Positions 59,933 through 64,000 of a stretch of 64,000 nt of DNA are shown in pieces. Position numbers and translations under genes: made by a program. The stretch's first letter is position 1, and every line of letters starts with the position of its first letter. Location of the stretch: positions 1 to 64,000 of the forward strand of contig JAFGIN010000068.1 of NCBI GenBank assembly GCA_016929595.1, written 5' to 3'. A model generated the notes under the pieces. That model did not search any database. It was not told the origin of the DNA and worked only from the letters and a program-made list of their open reading frames with translations. The stretch is from Chitinispirillaceae bacterium. Lineage in GTDB: Bacteria > Fibrobacterota > Chitinivibrionia > Chitinivibrionales > Chitinispirillaceae.

Positions 59933-61362
59933 TGGGAAAAGTTACTGGTTTTTTAGATTACTCCCGTGTAACCGGGACCTATCGTTCAGTAAAAGAACGG
60001 CTCAACGATTATAAAGAGTTCACCATCGCTCCTCCGGAATCGGAACTCCGTAATCAGGGGGCCCGCTGTATGGACTGCGGTATCCCCTATTGCCATGCAA
60101 TGGGCTGTCCGCTGTACAACCTGATTCCCGAATGGAACGATGCAGTTTATAGAAACGACTGGCGTGAAGCACTCATCCGCCTTGAAGCCACCAACAATCT
60201 GCCGGAGATTACCGGAAGAATCTGTCCGGCTCCCTGTGAAGCTGCCTGTACACTTTCGATCAGCAATGCCCCCGTTTCGATTAAGCAGATCGAGCTATCG
60301 ATTGTCGAACGGGGCTTTAAAGAGGGCATCATAGTCCCACGGCCTCCACGTAAACTTACTGGAAAGTCAGTTGCGATCATTGGCAGTGGTCCAGCTGGTC
60401 TGGCGGCTGCGCAACAGCTGCGCAGAATGGGTCACAATGTCACCCTTTTTGAACAGTCTGCTAAACTTGGCGGGATTCTTCGTTATGGTATTCCCGATTT
60501 CAAACTTGAAAAGCATATCATCGACCGCCGCCTTGAACAGATGCGCCAGGAAGGAGTCGTGTTCGAACCGAACGTTTCTATCGGGGAGGACATCAGCTTA
60601 CGCTATTTACGCAAGACATTCGATGTGATCCTTCTTACCATGGGTGCAGGTGAACCTCGGGACCTTGTAGTTCCCGGTCGCGCCCTTGAAGGTATCCATT
60701 TCGCAATGGAGTATCTCAAACAATCAAACAGAGCTATTGCTGGAGAACTCTTACCTGATGAAAAAACAATAAGTGCGAAAGGAAAAAATGTCCTTGTTAT
60801 CGGTGGTGGTGATACCGGCTCAGACTGTGTTGGAACAGCAAACAGACAAGGTGCGAAAAAGATTTACCAATTTGAACTGCTGGGTAAACCGCAAGTCTGG
60901 GAAAACAGCTGGAACCCCAATTGGCCCTACTGGCCACAGATCCTGCGCACATCATCTTCACACGATGAGGGGTGCGAACGCGACTGGTCAATTCAAACAA
61001 AATCGTTTTCCGGAAAAGGCGACATTCACATTCAGGAAGGTCAGTTCATCCGCCTTAATTGGCAAAAAGATGGCAAGGGTGGCATGAAAATGACAGAGAT
61101 TCCTGGAAGCGAATTTTCCCTCAAAGTTGATCTGGTACTACTCGCAATGGGTTTTGTCCATGTCGAACATAACAAGCTCCTTGATGAACTCGAAGTTCAG
61201 TTCGATCAGCGCGGCAATATCAAATATAATAACGATTACCAGACATCTTCAAAAGGTGTCTTCGTCGCCGGTGACGCCGGTACGGGAGCATCACTTGTCG
61301 TACGGGCGATTTTTCATGGACGCATGGCTGCGGAAGCGATTAACAACTATTTGGGTAAGTGA
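59932..61362 (+). CDS. gltD: Glutamate synthase small subunit
   Basis: A 476-residue FAD/NADPH subunit that passes electrons to GltB. The N-terminal iron-sulfur region has CMDCGIPYCHAMGCPLYN and a second Cys set (GRICPAPCEAACTLS). The FAD site is IIGSGPAGLAAAQQLRRMG, and the NADPH site is VLVIGGGDTGSDCVG. The C-terminal FAD contact is GVFVAGDAGTGASLVV. The length is typical. It is coupled to gltB by the TAATG overlap and ends before a strong terminator. Confidence 0.97.
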   Translation: MGKVTGFLDYSRVTGTYRSVKERLNDYKEFTIAPPESELRNQGARCMDCGIPYCHAMGCPLYNLIPEWNDAVYRNDWREALIRLEATNNLPEITGRICPAPCEAACTLSISNAPVSIKQIELSIVERGFKEGIIVPRPPRKLTGKSVAIIGSGPAGLAAAQQLRRMGHNVTLFEQSAKLGGILRYGIPDFKLEKHIIDRRLEQMRQEGVVFEPNVSIGEDISLRYLRKTFDVILLTMGAGEPRDLVVPGRALEGIHFAMEYLKQSNRAIAGELLPDEKTISAKGKNVLVIGGGDTGSDCVGTANRQGAKKIYQFELLGKPQVWENSWNPNWPYWPQILRTSSSHDEGCERDWSIQTKSFSGKGDIHIQEGQFIRLNWQKDGKGGMKMTEIPGSEFSLKVDLVLLAMGFVHVEHNKLLDELEVQFDQRGNIKYNNDYQTSSKGVFVAGDAGTGASLVVRAIFHGRMAAEAINNYLGK

Positions 61363-61405
61363 TTTGTAGAAAACATTTTTATTTTCAGTCACAACTGAAA
61401 AACAG

Positions 61406-61440
61406 GGCCGGAGATTGAATGCCTGTCTCCGGCCTTTTTT
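61406..61440 (+). terminator. Rho-independent terminator of gltBD
   Basis: GGCCGGAGA pairs perfectly with TCTCCGGCC across an 11-base loop and TTTTTT follows. It lies 44 bases after the gltD stop and borders the stop codon of the convergent hydrolase gene. Confidence 0.93.
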
Positions 61441-62416
61441 AGTAGCATTCATCCCCCACGTCAGCAATTTTATGAGCAGTCCCACTGTCAGCCATCCTGG
61501 AAGCAATACGATACATTTGAATTAACTCCTGTATACCATCACTGACCAACTCCTGTTTATCCTTATGAAACATGTGGCTCGCGGAGCTGTCGATATATTG
61601 CCGGGCATCATTAACTCCATTGAGGATACTGCCTTGCATTTGAGCCCAGACATTTAAATCATCCGGTGTATATCCGAAGGTAGTAGCCCACTTCCCGTGT
61701 TTCTTACCTGTATACATTCTGACTGGAATCTGTGCAGGAATCTTTTTTCCTCTGATTGAATCGCACAGGCTTGAATAACATGACAGCTCCGCTTTTGCCG
61801 GTTTTTTCATTTTCCTTTTTTCAGGATCAAAAAAGCTATTAAAAAATTGAAGTTCTTCAGGAGTGTGATGTGACCTGATATAGGCGAACCAGTCCTCGTG
61901 TGGCGCGTCAACAAATACCAAACCGGCTACCTGGTCAGGATAAAGGTACGCGAAATATCGTATGAGAAATCCACCCATCGAATGTCCAACAAGAATATAA
62001 GGTGGAGCAATATGCTTTACCTCAAGAAGGGCTTTCAACTCGCGGGTAAAGTTATCGATAGTTCTTGGTTTGCCATTATAGGTAGATCGCCCTATTCCGA
62101 TATGATCATACGACAGTACGCGTGTATAATTGGAAACTTCACGAAACAAGCTGTCATAGAGCATAGTATTGCAAGTCAGTCCATTTTCAATGATAACGAC
62201 AGGATTCCCGGTACCGCAATCTTTAACGTAAAGCTTATAGCCCTTAAATTTAATATACTCCCCACCATCGGATGGAGTTCTTGAATGATGACAGGTAAAA
62301 AACAGTACAGAGATCATTACTGTAAAAAATAACCAGGCACTATGCCCTCTACGGTTCCCATGGGATCGTTTGTAGTATCCTGATAGAATATTGTTATTTA
62401 CAATGATATTTTTCAT
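61439..62416 (-). CDS. Exported alpha/beta hydrolase
   Basis: A 325-residue protein from the ATG at 62416 (GAGGAACAG upstream); the frame extends to 62494 but that part lies inside the next gene. A membrane/signal segment at about 27-43 ends in a Cys (SVLFFTCHH), possibly a lipidation site. The alpha/beta-hydrolase core has VVIIENGLTCNTMLYD (oxyanion strand), the nucleophile elbow VGHSMGGFLIRYFA and GLVFVDAPHEDW. The acid/His residues are less certain; SSASHMFHKDKQ holds the likely His. The substrate is unknown. It overlaps the SGNH gene by 23 bases, so a link to surface-glycan acylation is possible. Confidence 0.8.
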   Translation of the reverse strand: MKNIIVNNNILSGYYKRSHGNRRGHSAWLFFTVMISVLFFTCHHSRTPSDGGEYIKFKGYKLYVKDCGTGNPVVIIENGLTCNTMLYDSLFREVSNYTRVLSYDHIGIGRSTYNGKPRTIDNFTRELKALLEVKHIAPPYILVGHSMGGFLIRYFAYLYPDQVAGLVFVDAPHEDWFAYIRSHHTPEELQFFNSFFDPEKRKMKKPAKAELSCYSSLCDSIRGKKIPAQIPVRMYTGKKHGKWATTFGYTPDDLNVWAQMQGSILNGVNDARQYIDSSASHMFHKDKQELVSDGIQELIQMYRIASRMADSGTAHKIADVGDECY

Positions 62417-63311
62417 TCTGTTCCTCATTTTCAAGGTATTTCTTAAAATAATCTGTAACAATCGGAGCTCCACAGGAGTTAACATGATCACCATCAGGTA
62501 GATAGCAGGAATCTGCCATGGTCAAGCCATTGAAATCATAAACCGGCAGATTGTGCTCTGTTATAAAATGTTGATAAGCATCAATATATTCCCGTGGAAT
62601 CGAATTGCAATACCTGCTGTGCTGCGGTGTTGTGATTGCAATTATTTTTATGCCGTTCTTTTTACACAAATCAATAATTCTGACAAGGAATGCAACATTC
62701 ATTTTTGAAAAGGGCGCAACAGTATTATTCTGATAATATTGTTCCTGAACTCTTTTAACCATTTTACCATGATCCAATTTCTGCAGCATATTTTCAGATG
62801 GGAACGAACCAAAAGGAGTATGATTCCTTTTGAAAAGCATCTCGATCCCTTTCCGTAAAAAAATCGGACTCATTGTGATTACATTTTTCGGGTTTGAAAT
62901 CAGTAAGGTCATATAATCCTGTAACCCAAGTATTTCAATGTAGCGATAAAAAAAGGACAATGATCTTTTGCCAAAAATGTAATCGTCATAATAACCTGAG
63001 AGATTATGAAAGCTCAACCCAAGGTACAATTTTTCAATTTTATTACCCTGTTTCAAAAGATGTGCAAGTTTGGCATACGTATAAATATATCCTTCAGCAT
63101 TAAGCGAAATGTTCCGAACTCCTTTTAATTTTCGGTCATCTATTGACCACATCGTATGAGAATCACCAGCAATAACTGTAGTGATTGAATCCCCAAGCCT
63201 GTATTTTTTTAAGCAGATTTTGTTAAGCGACAAAACGGCAGTGATAACCGTTATATAAATAAAAGTAAAAAACAACATAAATAAGATCAATTTTCGAATA
63301 AAAAGTTTCAT
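62394..63311 (-). CDS. SGNH/DltD-like membrane protein for polysaccharide acetylation
   Basis: A 305-residue protein from the ATG at 63311, just after the MBOAT gene's stop; the frame open to 63464 overlaps that gene and is not used. One N-terminal membrane helix (LILFMLFFTFIYITVITAVL) anchors a periplasmic domain with VIAGDSHTMWSID (GDSH, nucleophile Ser), LYLGLSFHNLSGYYDD, IIAITTPQHSRYC and DGDHVNSCGA (DxxH). These are features of the SGNH proteins, such as AlgJ/AlgX and DltD, that work with an MBOAT transferase to acylate surface polymers. Co-transcription with the MBOAT gene is likely. Confidence 0.8.
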   Translation of the reverse strand: MKLFIRKLILFMLFFTFIYITVITAVLSLNKICLKKYRLGDSITTVIAGDSHTMWSIDDRKLKGVRNISLNAEGYIYTYAKLAHLLKQGNKIEKLYLGLSFHNLSGYYDDYIFGKRSLSFFYRYIEILGLQDYMTLLISNPKNVITMSPIFLRKGIEMLFKRNHTPFGSFPSENMLQKLDHGKMVKRVQEQYYQNNTVAPFSKMNVAFLVRIIDLCKKNGIKIIAITTPQHSRYCNSIPREYIDAYQHFITEHNLPVYDFNGLTMADSCYLPDGDHVNSCGAPIVTDYFKKYLENEEQNEKYHCK

Positions 63312-63316
63312 ATATA

Positions 63317-64000
63317 TCAGAACTGGAAATAGATGAATGTTTGCTGCCTGCCACTGAAATAAATAATCATAAGTATAAGTAAGGAGTAGGAAGACCATCT
63401 GAGAATTTTTGAATCTAATACCTGCACCAGAGATAGTCCGTGCGCATTTTTGCGGTTGATCCACTCAATTACTAGTAATATCATAATGGTCAGGAAAAGC
63501 GGATAAGGGTGGATCTCCGGAATGGTGAACATTGTCGTTGAAAACATTCTCGATATATATCCAAAAGCTGCAGTCAGATTATCTGATCGGAAAACGATCC
63601 AGCCTGTGATGACAATAAGAAATGTTGACACTATAGATAAAGCACTGACTCCTGCAGATAAGGCTCCTTTTCCACCGATCGGTTCAATATGTTTACGATT
63701 GACCTTGAAAAGTATCAAAGGCAGAAAATACAATGCATGAAGCAATCCCCATGTAATAAATGTCCAGTTTGCACCATGCCAGAAACCGCTGACAACAAAT
63801 ACAATTACCGTATTCCTCATTTGCAGAAGTGTACCATCTCTGCTGCCTCCCAGAGGTATATAGATATAATCTCTAAACCACGTCGAAAGCGAAATATGCC
63901 ATCTTCGCCAGAATTCAGCAATGTCCCTTGAAAAATAGGGAAATGAAAAATTTTGCATAAGATCGAAACCAAATAATCGTGCTGTACCGATGGCAATATC
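63317..64000 (-). CDS. MBOAT O-acyltransferase (AlgI/DltB-like), 5' end outside window
   Basis: The frame is open to the right edge (227 codons visible before the stop), so the N-terminus is missing. The visible part starts DIAIGTARLFGFDLMQNF and continues FPYFSRDIAEFWRRWHISLS and FRDYIYIPLGGSRDGT, the core MBOAT signature. SGFWHGANWTFITWGLLHAL carries the catalytic His. Several membrane helices follow. Proteins of this type move acetyl groups across the inner membrane to polysaccharides such as alginate or cell-wall polymers. The partner is the SGNH protein five bases downstream. Confidence 0.9.
   Translation of the reverse strand, partial: DIAIGTARLFGFDLMQNFSFPYFSRDIAEFWRRWHISLSTWFRDYIYIPLGGSRDGTLLQMRNTVIVFVVSGFWHGANWTFITWGLLHALYFLPLILFKVNRKHIEPIGGKGALSAGVSALSIVSTFLIVITGWIVFRSDNLTAAFGYISRMFSTTMFTIPEIHPYPLFLTIMILLVIEWINRKNAHGLSLVQVLDSKILRWSSYSLLILMIIYFSGRQQTFIYFQF

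Overview
The window looks like a chromosomal segment from a Gram-negative, polysaccharide-degrading bacterium, most likely of the Fibrobacterota (Fibrobacter/Chitinispirillum-like) lineage. This is an inference. It rests on two regulators of the TIGR02147 type (a family first defined as a Fibrobacter succinogenes paralogue set), a PorU/gingipain-type C25 peptidase of the type IX secretion system (T9SS), many secreted glycosidases ending in T9SS-like sorting domains, a TonB-dependent receptor and outer-membrane proteins. No rRNA, tRNA or CRISPR array was found.

Layout. (1) 1-15599, minus strand: a pectin/arabinan-degradation locus. It holds two parallel beta-helix proteins (one cut by the left edge, one PL9-like), six intact GH43-type proteins, a beta-propeller protein that may be a rhamnogalacturonan lyase, and a truncated GH43 remnant. 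At its head, overlapping by ATGA, sit a TIGR02147 regulator and a secreted DUF2341/LamG protein. (2) 15995-21976, plus strand: the mirror image. A second TIGR02147 regulator overlaps a lipoprotein with the same kind of N-terminal stalk but a leucine-rich-repeat C-terminus, followed by a GH116-type glycosidase. (3) 22310-26691: class I aldolase, then Ku and LigD (non-homologous end joining). (4) 26923-28515: a three-gene split-HipA (HipBST-type) toxin-antitoxin locus with three evenly spaced operators. (5) 28608-38094: a LamG lipoprotein, an envelope-glycan cluster (flippase-like protein, GT2, GT9), a FecR/beta-barrel protein, a transpeptidase and Era. (6) 38364-48410, minus strand: a compact eight-gene operon with two CheA-like kinases (one fused to a CheX-like domain), two CheX-like phosphatases, a CheY, a small secreted protein, an ABC-type substrate-binding protein and a TonB-dependent receptor, ending in a clear terminator. 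(7) 48506-52495: the PorU-like T9SS peptidase. (8) 52770-61362: ammonia assimilation, with glnN (type III glutamine synthetase) divergent from gltBD. (9) 61439-64000: surface-polysaccharide O-acetylation genes (MBOAT, SGNH/DltD-like) and an alpha/beta hydrolase.

How the parts fit: regions 1 and 2 suggest two carbohydrate-utilisation loci that diverge from a shared control region. Each is led by a cytoplasmic TIGR02147 regulator translationally coupled to an exported protein with a different putative ligand-binding end. PorU in region 7 would process and anchor the T9SS cargo made in regions 1 and 2. Region 6 looks like a stand-alone chemosensory-type phosphorelay tied to outer-membrane uptake, without CheW or methyl-accepting proteins.

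Several non-coding repeats lie between genes: a 13-bp perfect palindrome within a TCGGNATCGG-type repeat, a 15-bp inverted repeat around 22.0 kb, an 18-bp tandem repeat at 29.47 kb, and a composite palindrome at 52.64 kb with a partial copy at 36.99 kb. Their function is unknown.
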